DNA of 64,000 nt from Pseudobdellovibrionaceae bacterium (GTDB taxonomy: Bacteria; Bdellovibrionota; Bdellovibrionia; Bdellovibrionales; Bdellovibrionaceae). The translations under genes and the position numbers were made by a program. The notes under the pieces are model-generated. The model did not search any database. It saw only the letters and a program-made list of their open reading frames with translations, and had not been told where the DNA came from. The DNA lies in NCBI GenBank assembly GCA_013359135.1, contig JABWCN010000017.1, forward strand, positions 1-64,000, read 5' to 3'. Positions 8,938-17,869 of this stretch are shown here, piece by piece (position 1 is the first letter of the stretch; each line of letters begins with the position of its first letter).

Positions 8938-10895
8938 TAACTCATATTTTCGATAGTCTCTTAGAACCAGTCTTTATTATTGACCAAACAAGTAAAGTTA
9001 TTTACTGCAATGAAGCTGCAAGCTTATTAACAGACAAGAATCAAAGACAACTCATGAGAAGTAAACCTACTCTTTCTTCTCTATTTAGATTTAATAAACC
9101 TATAAGTTATTTAGAACAATTATCAACAATTAAAGATCCAACTCCCTATAAGGAGTTTTTATTTTCTAGCGCCTCAATAAATGATGGTAAAGCTCAAATG
9201 ACAATTCAACCCTATTCTGAATCTGCATGGTTGATTTACTTTAGAGATGTCACCCTTGAGGAAAGACTACAAAGAAAGTACAGAGCTGAGTTAGGACAAA
9301 AAGAATCTGTAATTGAAGATTTGAAAATAGCACGTCTGGAACTTGAGAAGTATTCTAAGAATCTTGAGCGTTTAGTTGATGAACGAACTAACGAATTAAA
9401 ATCTCTAAATACCACAATGAAAGCACTTCTAGATAGTTTGAACCAAGCTTTTTTTGTTTTCAACAGTCAAGGTGATTGTTTACCCATTTTCTCCAATGCT
9501 TGTTTGGACATTATTGAGTCTTCTCCTGTCGGAAAAAAAATATGGGAGGTATTGAATATAGAGCCCGCACAAATTTCTGGATTTAAAAATTGGATGCATA
9601 CTGTATTTATGGAAATGCTTCCTTTTGAGGACCTTGCAGTTCTAGGACCGAACAAAAGAAAGCATTCTCAAGGAAAGACCATCGCTGTTGAATATTTTCC
9701 TATAAGAAATGCAGAAAATACAATCCAAAATATTGTTTGTATGGCAAGTGATATAACAGCTCTAGTTGAAGCTAAGAAAAACTTTGAATACGAAAAGTCA
9801 AAAGTAGAATCAATTTTAAAAATGGTTGCGAATAGAGATCAACTAAAAATGTTTTTTAGCGAAAGTACTCTTAGTCTTTCAAAACTAGAATCTTACCTTT
9901 CTTTAGAAAACTTTTTTCCAAATTTCGAAGACATTTATCGTGTTATTCATACGCTTAAAGGCGGCGCTTCCACTTTTTCCTATATAGACTTGAAAAATCA
10001 ATGTCACCAATTTGAAAGCCTACTGAATTTAATAACTAATGATTTTAAACAAAATATAGCTGAAAATATAAGCCAAAATGAGAAAAAAAATATCGAAGCA
10101 AGTGATCTTTCTATTTTGAAAGAACTAAATAAAAAACTAAAGAAATCTCTTCAAAAAGAAATTTATGACTTTGAAAAAATGTTTCGAACAAAAGTTGATT
10201 TACAAGGCAATAAAATAATCGAAGTTGGATCTACTGATTTTCACATTCTACTTAATAGTTTAAAGAATGAAAAAATTAAAAATTGGGCTATTGATAAGTA
10301 TCTCTTCTATCCCATCTCAGCTTATGTAGGTCACTTTGAAAACTTACTCCTGCACACCTCAACTTTTTTACAGAAACCGATGCCTAACTTGAAAGTAATT
10401 GGTGACCATCTTAAAATTCCTAGTAACAAGTTTAATTCGTTATTTCAAAATTTGAACCATCTTCTAAGAAACTCACTCGATCATGGAATAGAATTACCAC
10501 ATATTAGAGAAAAAAATAAAAAACCAATAAAAGGTAATTTAACTATTACTTTTTCAATTACCGAGGCCTTTAGCTCTAATAATTTAATCATTGTCTTTGA
10601 AGATGATGGACAGGGCATCGACTTGGATACGTTAAAAGCTAAACTCATCGAGAAAAAAGTTAATATTGAAAATTTGACTGACTCTGAAGTTATGTTGAAA
10701 ATTTTTGATCCGCAAGTCAGCACTAAAAATGAAGTCACAGAAATAAGCGGTCAAGGTGTAGGACTCAATGCTGTTCACGAGGAAGTAAAAAAACTGGGAG
10801 GAAAACTAAAGGTTGAATCCAGTAGGAACTGCTTTACACGCTTCACCATGGAACTTCCATTTGATCGCTTAGAAGCTTTAAAGAATGCTTCCTGA
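8934..10895 (+). CDS. cytosolic PAS-PAS-HPt-HATPase histidine kinase, CheA-like
   Basis: The 653-residue protein has no membrane helix. Two PAS-like domains (residues about 5-105 and 165-280) are joined by a coiled coil (about 108-165). An HPt domain follows with His339 in IHTLKGGAS, the phospho-accepting motif of CheA. The C-terminal ATPase is of CheA type: HLLRNSLDHGIE (N box), FEDDGQGID (G1) and SGQGVGLNAVHEEVKKLGG (G2). It ends there, so the CheW-like P5 domain and the P2 domain of true CheA are missing, and a chemoreceptor array role is unlikely. Its start overlaps the stop of the FecR-type gene, and a CheY-like gene lies 17 bases away, convergent. Confidence 0.85.
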   Translation: MITHIFDSLLEPVFIIDQTSKVIYCNEAASLLTDKNQRQLMRSKPTLSSLFRFNKPISYLEQLSTIKDPTPYKEFLFSSASINDGKAQMTIQPYSESAWLIYFRDVTLEERLQRKYRAELGQKESVIEDLKIARLELEKYSKNLERLVDERTNELKSLNTTMKALLDSLNQAFFVFNSQGDCLPIFSNACLDIIESSPVGKKIWEVLNIEPAQISGFKNWMHTVFMEMLPFEDLAVLGPNKRKHSQGKTIAVEYFPIRNAENTIQNIVCMASDITALVEAKKNFEYEKSKVESILKMVANRDQLKMFFSESTLSLSKLESYLSLENFFPNFEDIYRVIHTLKGGASTFSYIDLKNQCHQFESLLNLITNDFKQNIAENISQNEKKNIEASDLSILKELNKKLKKSLQKEIYDFEKMFRTKVDLQGNKIIEVGSTDFHILLNSLKNEKIKNWAIDKYLFYPISAYVGHFENLLLHTSTFLQKPMPNLKVIGDHLKIPSNKFNSLFQNLNHLLRNSLDHGIELPHIREKNKKPIKGNLTITFSITEAFSSNNLIIVFEDDGQGIDLDTLKAKLIEKKVNIENLTDSEVMLKIFDPQVSTKNEVTEISGQGVGLNAVHEEVKKLGGKLKVESSRNCFTRFTMELPFDRLEALKNAS

Positions 10896-10912
10896 TTCTT
10901 TTCATTAAAGAG

Positions 10913-11320
10913 TTAACTTTTAAAATGCTTAGAATAGGCAGTCTTTAGTTTATCCTCAAATACTTTTCCTGAAAATGGTTTAACAATATATTGTGACACT
11001 CCTGCCAAAACAGCTTCAGTGACTTGTTCGCGCTCAGCTTCGGAAGTCAAAAGAATAAAAGGGAGTTTAGAAAACCTTTCATCTGCTCTAACTATTTTTA
11101 AAAGCTCGAGCCCCTTCATCTTTGGCATATTCCAATCAGAAATGACAAGCTCAATAGGTTGTGCTTCACCATACTTAACTTTAATAAGATTCAACCCTTC
11201 TTCGCCATCTTCAGCTTCATAAATTTCCATAAATCCCATGGCTTTAAGCTGGTTTCTGACTAAATCCCTAATAGATGGCATATCATCGATAATAAGAATT
11301 TTCGTATTAATAGAAAACAT
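10913..11320 (-). CDS. CheY-like single-domain response regulator
   Basis: A 135-residue receiver domain with nothing attached. All active-site residues are present: Asp12 and Asp13, phospho-acceptor Asp62 (VISDWNMPKMKG), Thr92 and Lys114 (IVKPF). An AAAGGAG ribosome-binding site precedes the ATG. It is convergent with the CheA-like kinase gene, 17 bases apart. That kinase is the obvious partner, though the two need not be co-transcribed. With no output domain it would act by protein contact or as a phosphate relay or sink. It need not have anything to do with the flagellar motor. Confidence 0.92.
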   Translation of the reverse strand: MFSINTKILIIDDMPSIRDLVRNQLKAMGFMEIYEAEDGEEGLNLIKVKYGEAQPIELVISDWNMPKMKGLELLKIVRADERFSKLPFILLTSEAEREQVTEAVLAGVSQYIVKPFSGKVFEDKLKTAYSKHFKS

Positions 11321-11329
11321 ATAACTCCT

Positions 11330-12193
11330 TTAAAAAATCCAAATATAATCTGATCTAATACCAAATTCATGAGATGGAACTATTGCGTCCACTAATTCTT
11401 CTTCACTAGAGAAATCTGTGTGATCCAGCTGAGTTAAGGTTTTCACATTAAGTACACCTCGATGATATAAACGATCAGGAAGTCCTCCCCCATAAGCCAC
11501 GTGAAATTCTCCAACAACAACTACTAAAACCTGTTGTTCAGTATTTTGAGCGGTGAATTTAGCTATTTGCCAAGCCATGGTATCATCCCAAATAGATTGG
11601 GCTGCAAAGTAATTATCAACCACAATAGAAGATCCAGACATGTGAGGTGCCACAGCCATATATCTTTTCCTATAACTCTCGTTACCCAACTCTAAAGCTG
11701 GAGGTAATAACTTAACCTCTTCTGCATCCAAAAAACTCAAACCTTTTTTTGCTACTTTATTTGTAAGCTTCCTTGGGGCATTGATTGCCAAAGTTCTTTC
11801 ATTTTGATTATTTCGTGGAAAAAGGGCCTGTGATTTATAAAATTCAAAAGAAAGAGAACCCCATTCGCTTTGCTGTAAAAAAGTATCTTCAGACAGCAGC
11901 CCCTGTTTGAACTGATCTACTAACTCCTGATGCGGGTAATAAAAAAACTCCATGGCCACAGAAACCTTTAGTCCCCGATCTCTAAGCCCTTGTAATATTT
12001 GCATTTGTTGCTCTTGGGCCATTGAATTAGCATGCTTTTCGCCAAGCAAAAGCACATCTCCCGGTCTAACTGCAGACAGCAGTTCTGCCAATTTCGTTTT
12101 CTCCCCAGTTTGCCCATTATAAAGCCCTAGGGGTTCAGAAAAAGACTGTGAAAAATAAAAAGCAGTTACTAAAATTGAAATAAAATTAAGCAT
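11330..12193 (-). CDS. ChaN/DUF399-family exported protein
   Basis: The protein belongs to the ChaN family, whose structurally studied member binds heme as a dimer; the function is otherwise open. Family signatures are LLGEKHANSMAQEQ near the N-terminus and VVVVGEFHVAYGGGLPDRL near the C-terminus, both with conserved His and Glu. I chose the ATG at 12193 because AAGGGGAG lies five bases upstream of it and the protein then begins with a clean signal peptide (MLNFISILVTAFYFSQSFS), giving 287 residues. An upstream ATG in frame at 12241 has no such site. There is no lipobox cysteine, so it is probably soluble in the periplasm. The CheY-like gene follows on the same strand ten bases downstream. 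Confidence 0.8.
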   Translation of the reverse strand: MLNFISILVTAFYFSQSFSEPLGLYNGQTGEKTKLAELLSAVRPGDVLLLGEKHANSMAQEQQMQILQGLRDRGLKVSVAMEFFYYPHQELVDQFKQGLLSEDTFLQQSEWGSLSFEFYKSQALFPRNNQNERTLAINAPRKLTNKVAKKGLSFLDAEEVKLLPPALELGNESYRKRYMAVAPHMSGSSIVVDNYFAAQSIWDDTMAWQIAKFTAQNTEQQVLVVVVGEFHVAYGGGLPDRLYHRGVLNVKTLTQLDHTDFSSEEELVDAIVPSHEFGIRSDYIWIF

Positions 12194-12334
12194 AGAACTC
12201 CCCTTAAGATAAAAGGTATATAGAATCATTATTAGAAACAACTAAATTTATAACCTAAACTGACATTATAGTTGCCTTTAGTACTTTGTTTTGATAGTTA
12301 TTTTGGGAATTTCGTTCAAAACTTGGAGAAAAAA

Positions 12335-12514
12335 ATGGCAAAAAAATCAGGTAGAATTATCGTTACTTTGGAATGTACAGAAGCTAGAGCTCTAGGAAAA
12401 CCTGTTTCTAGATACACTACAACAAAAAATAAGCAGAAAACCCCTGGTAGACTTGAACTTAAAAAGTATAACCCTAACCTTCAAAAGCACACTGTTCATA
12501 GAGAAACTAAATAA
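12335..12514 (+). CDS. rpmG: 50S ribosomal protein L33
   Basis: The 59-residue protein beginning [17 protein letters not shown] and ending [12 protein letters not shown] is ribosomal protein L33. It has the zinc-free form, since the paired CxxC motifs of the zinc-binding type are absent. The start is fixed by GGAG seven bases upstream; the frame is open further back but has no support there. It is followed three bases later by the dCTP deaminase gene. Confidence 0.95.
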   Translation: MAKKSGRIIVTLECTEARALGKPVSRYTTTKNKQKTPGRLELKKYNPNLQKHTVHRETK

Positions 12515-12517
12515 TCT

Positions 12518-13054
12518 ATGATTTTGACAGACCAAAAGATCCTTTCCAATATGGATCTAGGGTTGATTAAAATTGAGCCTTTCAAGAAAGACTGCCTAGG
12601 TTCCAACAGTTATGATGTTCACCTAGGTCGGACTCTCGCTTTATATAAAGATTCAGTTCTTGACGCTAAAAATCATAACCTTATAGAAACCTTTGAAATA
12701 CCAGAAGAAGGTTATGTTTTGACTCCTGAAAATTTTTATTTAGGAGTAACTCAAGAATATACAGAAACACTGGCACATGTTCCTTTTTTAGAAGGTAAGT
12801 CATCTGTTGGTAGGCTTGGGATAGACATTCACGCTACAGCTGGAAAAGGCGACGTAGGCTTTTGTAACTATTGGACATTGGAAATTTCCGTTAAAAAACC
12901 AGTCAGAGTGTATTTTGGTATGCCCATTGGTCAGATAATTTATTTTGAGATCTCTGGTGAAATTATAACCCCTTACAACAAAAAAAATTCGGCAAAATAT
13001 AACGACAAAAAGCCAATTCCGGTTGAATCAATGATGTGGAGAAATACCTTTTAA
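12518..13054 (+). CDS. dcd: dCTP deaminase
   Basis: This 178-residue enzyme converts dCTP to dUTP for thymidylate synthesis, or to dUMP in bifunctional members. The family signature EGKSSVGRLGIDIHATAGKG lies at 92-111, with catalytic Glu122 in WTLEISV. An early SYDVHLG motif is typical of the trimeric dUTPase fold. It follows rpmG by three bases and is probably read from the same transcript. The C-terminus (MMWRNTF) is short. The sequence alone does not separate mono- from bifunctional forms. Confidence 0.9.
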   Translation: MILTDQKILSNMDLGLIKIEPFKKDCLGSNSYDVHLGRTLALYKDSVLDAKNHNLIETFEIPEEGYVLTPENFYLGVTQEYTETLAHVPFLEGKSSVGRLGIDIHATAGKGDVGFCNYWTLEISVKKPVRVYFGMPIGQIIYFEISGEIITPYNKKNSAKYNDKKPIPVESMMWRNTF

Positions 13055-13090
13055 TTATTTATGTTATTTAAAAAATTACATAAATAATTA
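13052..13090. terminator. AT-only inverted repeat between convergent dcd and recQ
   Basis: A perfect 13-base inverted repeat (TAATTATTTATGT and its complement, 13-base loop) begins in the dcd stop codon. It sits between two convergent genes where a terminator is expected. The stem has almost no G or C and no clear T-run follows, so it would be a weak terminator at best. Confidence 0.4.
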
Positions 13091-13120
13091 GCTTAAAATT
13101 GGATTAAAAACTGAACCTGC

Positions 13121-14686
13121 TTATTCGGAAAAACTTGCTGTTATCCTTAGTATGTCCTCAGAAAAACTGGCAATTTTTGATTCCCCAATGCCCTTTATTC
13201 TTAACAAATCTTCTTTCGACTGAGGTAATTTAACTGCAATTAGTCTTAATGTCTGATCGCCAAAAACAATAAAGGCCGGAACATCTAACTCTTTGGCTTT
13301 GTTTTTTCTCCACTCTCTGAGTTGCTCAAAAAGATACTCTTGCTGCTCTGATAAAAGTTCTACAGGAGAGTTATAAGAAGTTTTTTTCTTTTTAGTTTTA
13401 ACTTGAACTGACAAATTCTGATTACCCTGCAGGTCTTCCCACTTCGTATTTAATTTAATAGCTCTTTTTGAATCAGGAATGCAATTGTCACAATGCCCAC
13501 AGCTTTCTATACGCTGTGAGTCTCTGAAGTAAGTCAAAATTTCGGCATGTCGACATTCACTGCCTTCAGAATACTGAATCAAAGCATCTAAATTCTTCCA
13601 TTTATTACTTTTAAACTCCTCATCCACATCAGCATTTTGAATAAAATACGACTGTAAACCTTTGTCCTTTTTTGCATAAAGAAGAAGACATGTTGAATCG
13701 TCACCATCTCTACCTGCTCTGCCCATTTCCTGATAAAGAGAATCAATATTTGCCGGAATCTGATAGTGCACAACAAGCCTAACGTTAGGTTGGTCTATGC
13801 CCATACCAAAAGCGTTTGTTGCAATCAAAATACGAATTTCATCATGTACATATTTTCTTTGGATCTCATTTCTAGATTCCGTTGCCATGCCTGCATGATA
13901 ATAATCAACATTTGAAAAATATTTTTTTAAACTTTCACTTAATTCCTCTGTAATTTTTCTTGTACCGCAATAAACTATGATTTTTCCATCTGAGAATTTT
14001 TCAATTGCCGATACTAGATATTTAAATTTTACTTCCTCATTTTCACAAGCCGCCACTTGATAAAAAAGATTCGGTCTATAAAATCCATGGACCTTCTTTT
14101 GCGCTCCCCTTATATCTAGTTGTTTTAGAATATCAAACAGCACTAAAGGCGTCGCAGAGGCAGTCAAAGCTAAGATTGGAGTCTGTGGCTTTAACTTTCT
14201 AAGTATTTTCAATTGAGAGTATTCAGCTCTGAAATCATGCCCCCATTGAGAAACGCAATGAGCTTCATCAATTGCAAATAAGCTCACATTTTTTTGAATG
14301 ATCCAATTTTGAAAGCCTGGTTTTTGAACTCTTTCAGGTGATAAATAAAGAATATATAGAGACTTAGATTGAATATCCTGAAATATTTTTCTCTTTTCTT
14401 CATCGCCTTGTCCAGAGTATAAGCATCCAGCTGGAATATTTTTTTCATTCAACGAACGGACTTGATCCTTCATTAAGGCAATTAAAGGTGAAATCACTAT
14501 GGTTAAATTTTGTTTAAAAACAGCAGGAAGTTGATAGCACAATGATTTTCCACCGCCAGTTGGCAAAACAGCCAAGACATCCTGGTTCTCTAAAATACTA
14601 TTTATGATTTCCTTTTGACCTTTACGAAAGTCTTGTAAATTAAAAGTTTTCTTGAGAATTTTTAATACTTGTTCTTCCAATGACAA
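13121..14686 (-). CDS. recQ: RecQ-family ATP-dependent DNA helicase, shortened
   Basis: This 3'-5' superfamily 2 DNA helicase carries the RecQ motif 0 (FRKGQKEII), Walker A LPTGGGKS (41-48), DEAH box (140-143) with the aromatic-rich loop, and motif VI MGRAGRDG. A zinc cluster (CRHAEILTYF ... CGHCDNC) follows. After it comes only a linker of about 40 residues, then an HRDC domain at the C-terminus (LFEQLREWRKNKAKEL ... LLRIKGIGESK). The winged-helix part of the RQC region, present in E. coli RecQ (about 609 residues), appears to be missing, giving 521 residues. The start is TTG; another TTG two codons on, at 14680, has better spacing to the AAAAGG site. Confidence 0.88.
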   Translation of the reverse strand: MSLEEQVLKILKKTFNLQDFRKGQKEIINSILENQDVLAVLPTGGGKSLCYQLPAVFKQNLTIVISPLIALMKDQVRSLNEKNIPAGCLYSGQGDEEKRKIFQDIQSKSLYILYLSPERVQKPGFQNWIIQKNVSLFAIDEAHCVSQWGHDFRAEYSQLKILRKLKPQTPILALTASATPLVLFDILKQLDIRGAQKKVHGFYRPNLFYQVAACENEEVKFKYLVSAIEKFSDGKIIVYCGTRKITEELSESLKKYFSNVDYYHAGMATESRNEIQRKYVHDEIRILIATNAFGMGIDQPNVRLVVHYQIPANIDSLYQEMGRAGRDGDDSTCLLLYAKKDKGLQSYFIQNADVDEEFKSNKWKNLDALIQYSEGSECRHAEILTYFRDSQRIESCGHCDNCIPDSKRAIKLNTKWEDLQGNQNLSVQVKTKKKKTSYNSPVELLSEQQEYLFEQLREWRKNKAKELDVPAFIVFGDQTLRLIAVKLPQSKEDLLRIKGIGESKIASFSEDILRITASFSE

Positions 14687-14761
14687 TACCTTTTAGAATT
14701 CCTATGATTAATGACAGGCATTCAAACGTTACTTAATAAACTTTGCAAGTTAAATACCGCT

Positions 14762-17700
14762 CTATTGGCATTTATTGTCGGATTGGACAGCGGACTTTGG
14801 TGTTGAAGCAACAAGATCCGCAATTAACCCAAGAATTTTAGCCACTTTAGATCGGTTAGCGGATAAATCATAGTTAGATTTTTTATAATTGTTTTTCCAA
14901 TCTAACCAATTTCTAATATCTTGTTCAAAAACGCATAAGATTGTTAGAGGTTTATCACAAGCAGGTATCGCTCCATACTTTAGAATATAAGTGAATAAAG
15001 CCTCTAGATCAGCTTCATTTATATCTCCATTATCAATTTGAGGTTTTGCTACTTTCCTTAATAGACTTGCAAAGGCCGGAAATGCTTTTATACCTTCTAC
15101 CTTATTAATAATCCCATCGTAATTCTCATCAAACTTCAGAAAAATAGTCTCTTCATATTGCAAAATATGTGGATAAAGCGATAAATCTCCCATTGGAACT
15201 TTATTATCTACCCTGGGAACATAACCTGTTGCTTTTAAATTATTTAAGAAAGCTTCATTCCATTTATTTACATCCTCTTTAGCTACATAGTTCTTATAGC
15301 TTGGCATAGAATTAAAAACCAAATCAGAAGGCTCATCTGCTAACTCATAATAAACTTTTCGTATACAATCCAAATCCATCAATTTTAAATTACCTTCATT
15401 AATCACTTTACAGTTTTTGTTCAACTCAACACTGATTTGATCACCCAGAATTAAAGCTGAAAAGATATAATCCGCAAGCTCCGATACCTCTTCAAAACTA
15501 GCGAAATCGTTGCCATCTGCATGTGGCAGAAAAAGATTTGCCTCTAAAAATCGAGACTCAATAAATCCATCACCACTTGTCGGAGAAATAATATCCATAT
15601 CTATTAATAACGGCTTTATGTCGTGAAATAACTCTTTAAGCTCACATTCTGTAATTTGTTTAAGATAACTTACCTTCTGATTTTGTTTGGAATAAGATCT
15701 TATTATAATACTTGCTAAGAAACGGGTTAAATTCATTTGCAAAACAGCTGTTTGTCCAAAATAAGGGTTAGAGTTTTTAACAAAAATCAACTTTTTATCT
15801 TTACCCATAGTTAGAGGATATGGCGTTTGAAAATGTCTGAGAAACTCACTCAATCCATACTTTAAACTCAAATCCGATGTTGCTTTCAAAGTATTTGAAA
15901 TGTTCACATTAAAAAAATTATAATTGTATGTATAGTTTAATTTATTTTCATAAAGCTCATAAAAATAAAGCTGAGTATTCATAAAGTTTAAATACTCTCT
16001 TTTTAAAACTTCAATATGAGCTAGTTCAAATCCTAAAACTTTTCGTTTCGAAGTAGCTCCATTAACAACTAGAATTTTTTCAAGCAAAGACTTTAGAATT
16101 AACTTCAGAGAACTGACTTTTAACTCTTTAGGCAAAATCTGAACTTTAACCAATTCATTGATTAAACCATCAATTTCAGTATAAGAAATCATTTTAGATT
16201 TTCGTTGATTTAAAATATTATAAACATAATTAATTACATCTATAAATAAGTTTCGATTTTGAATTTGCTGATCATACTTACTATGAAAAATAGTCTGCTT
16301 TTTTATAAAATAGTGATATTTCATATAATATGAAAACACTTCACCAAACCTTGTTAACAGCTGTGAAAACTCTAACTTGTCAAATTTTAGATTTTCACAC
16401 TTAAATCCTAGATTATAATTATTTTTATTTAGTAAGACATCTGTACCTATTTGAATAAGACAAGCATAGTTTTTTACATCCCCAGCTACGTCATCCATAT
16501 CAGCAGCTTGAGGGTATAGTTTATTAACCTCTTCAAATAAATTAAAAAAATCTTTAAGAGAATAGCCACTTTCAAGTTGAACTTCTGTATTGATTTTACT
16601 AATAACAGTTTTTAACTTATCTCTTCCTTTTTCAAATTTATCTAGAGCCTCACTTTCTGATAATAACTCAGGTCTCCAATTCAAACCAAAAAAATCATAA
16701 TACGGAAGAAACTCCTCAACAACACTTCTTACTGCCTGCACTTTACTTTGAGCTTTTAAAAACTCAGCTTGTCCAATTCCTTCTGTGTTTCCACCAACGA
16801 AAAGCATTTTAATTTTCATAAGCTCTGTTGTGAGCTCTGGAGAAACTTTAAAATCTTTCCAAATTTTTGAAAAACTATTCAATATATCATAAATTTCATC
16901 TTTACTAATCTGATGTGACTCTTTGAAACTAAGAAGTTCATAAAAAATTAAGAACGACTCTTCTATAGTTCTAGCATAATATGCTAATTTTAAACTAGTG
17001 TATTCTGGATTCGTGTTTTGAATAAAGTAATAATAACGTAAATATTGAACATATCCTTTAGCTCCAAGTCTTAAAAACAACTCCCACTCATTTCCTAATA
17101 AGGAGTTCTCATTGCCACCAGTTATTGATTTTTTTAATTTTTTAACAAGAGGTAAAAACTCTTCAAACTTTCCTAGCCAGCTCCATGTAGAATCAGAAAC
17201 AGCTGCTAATTCACTTAAAAACTCATACACATCGTCAAAAAAATACTCATTATCATTTTTATAAATAAGACTACTAAATCTATTTATGATTTTAATAAAA
17301 TTGATGTTAGCACTTTCAAAGTCTTGAAGTGTTAAATCACCAGACTTAAGTTGAGATTCCCAATTCAGAGTGAGTACTTTCATTGAGGGATTTAAATCTT
17401 TGAAAATTCCCTTTAGGTTTTCCATCAAGCCAATAAGTAAATCCATTTCTTGAGGGGTAATATACTCTAAATTTCCACCCAAAAATAATTTTTTAACCTT
17501 CATTAACTGCTTCTGTAAATTTAAACTTATCGCCTTCTGTTTAACATTACTTGTTTTGTTTTCATCAAAAAAATTATCTTCAACAAATCTAGCTAATTCA
17601 CCAGGAGAACATTGCTCTTTGAGTTTACATCGAACGTTTGCTTTGAAGCTTTTTACCATAGAGGAAAAACAATCCCATGCAGTCCCTATTTCTTCTGTTG

Positions 17701-17869
17701 CGGCATTACCTCTAAAAAAAGCTCCAAAAGAGTCTGTTGATTTTATTAAACAAGAATCTGGTTTATACTCAGGTATTTTAACTTCAGGAGGAGCTTCACC
17801 AATTTTCAAATTACAAGATGTACTGAAGAAAATTACAAAAAGTAACAAGAGTTTTAACTTAGAATACAT
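14762..17869 (-). CDS. large lipoprotein with EF-hand loops and internal repeats, function unknown
   Basis: This 1035-residue protein starts at the ATG preceded by GGAGGTG, six bases away. Its signal peptide ends in the lipobox FSTSC, so it is lipidated. Residues 914-925 (DENYDGIINKVE) are a canonical EF-hand calcium loop. Residues 783-794 (HADGNDFASFEE) and about 763-774 (SGDGFIE) look like weaker ones. A segment is repeated about 228 residues apart: LMKVKKLFLGGN from 122 and LMKIKMLFVGGN from 350, each followed some 40 residues later by LNW. The remainder is helical and Leu-rich. I do not recognise a named family. It overlaps the end of the upstream barrel gene by 11 bases, so the two are probably co-expressed envelope partners. 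Confidence 0.7.
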   Translation of the reverse strand: MYSKLKLLLLFVIFFSTSCNLKIGEAPPEVKIPEYKPDSCLIKSTDSFGAFFRGNAATEEIGTAWDCFSSMVKSFKANVRCKLKEQCSPGELARFVEDNFFDENKTSNVKQKAISLNLQKQLMKVKKLFLGGNLEYITPQEMDLLIGLMENLKGIFKDLNPSMKVLTLNWESQLKSGDLTLQDFESANINFIKIINRFSSLIYKNDNEYFFDDVYEFLSELAAVSDSTWSWLGKFEEFLPLVKKLKKSITGGNENSLLGNEWELFLRLGAKGYVQYLRYYYFIQNTNPEYTSLKLAYYARTIEESFLIFYELLSFKESHQISKDEIYDILNSFSKIWKDFKVSPELTTELMKIKMLFVGGNTEGIGQAEFLKAQSKVQAVRSVVEEFLPYYDFFGLNWRPELLSESEALDKFEKGRDKLKTVISKINTEVQLESGYSLKDFFNLFEEVNKLYPQAADMDDVAGDVKNYACLIQIGTDVLLNKNNYNLGFKCENLKFDKLEFSQLLTRFGEVFSYYMKYHYFIKKQTIFHSKYDQQIQNRNLFIDVINYVYNILNQRKSKMISYTEIDGLINELVKVQILPKELKVSSLKLILKSLLEKILVVNGATSKRKVLGFELAHIEVLKREYLNFMNTQLYFYELYENKLNYTYNYNFFNVNISNTLKATSDLSLKYGLSEFLRHFQTPYPLTMGKDKKLIFVKNSNPYFGQTAVLQMNLTRFLASIIIRSYSKQNQKVSYLKQITECELKELFHDIKPLLIDMDIISPTSGDGFIESRFLEANLFLPHADGNDFASFEEVSELADYIFSALILGDQISVELNKNCKVINEGNLKLMDLDCIRKVYYELADEPSDLVFNSMPSYKNYVAKEDVNKWNEAFLNNLKATGYVPRVDNKVPMGDLSLYPHILQYEETIFLKFDENYDGIINKVEGIKAFPAFASLLRKVAKPQIDNGDINEADLEALFTYILKYGAIPACDKPLTILCVFEQDIRNWLDWKNNYKKSNYDLSANRSKVAKILGLIADLVASTPKSAVQSDNKCQ

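Noticed and set aside
10913-11320. CheY of the flagellar motor
   Set aside because: No chemoreceptor, CheW, CheR, CheB or flagellar genes lie in the window.
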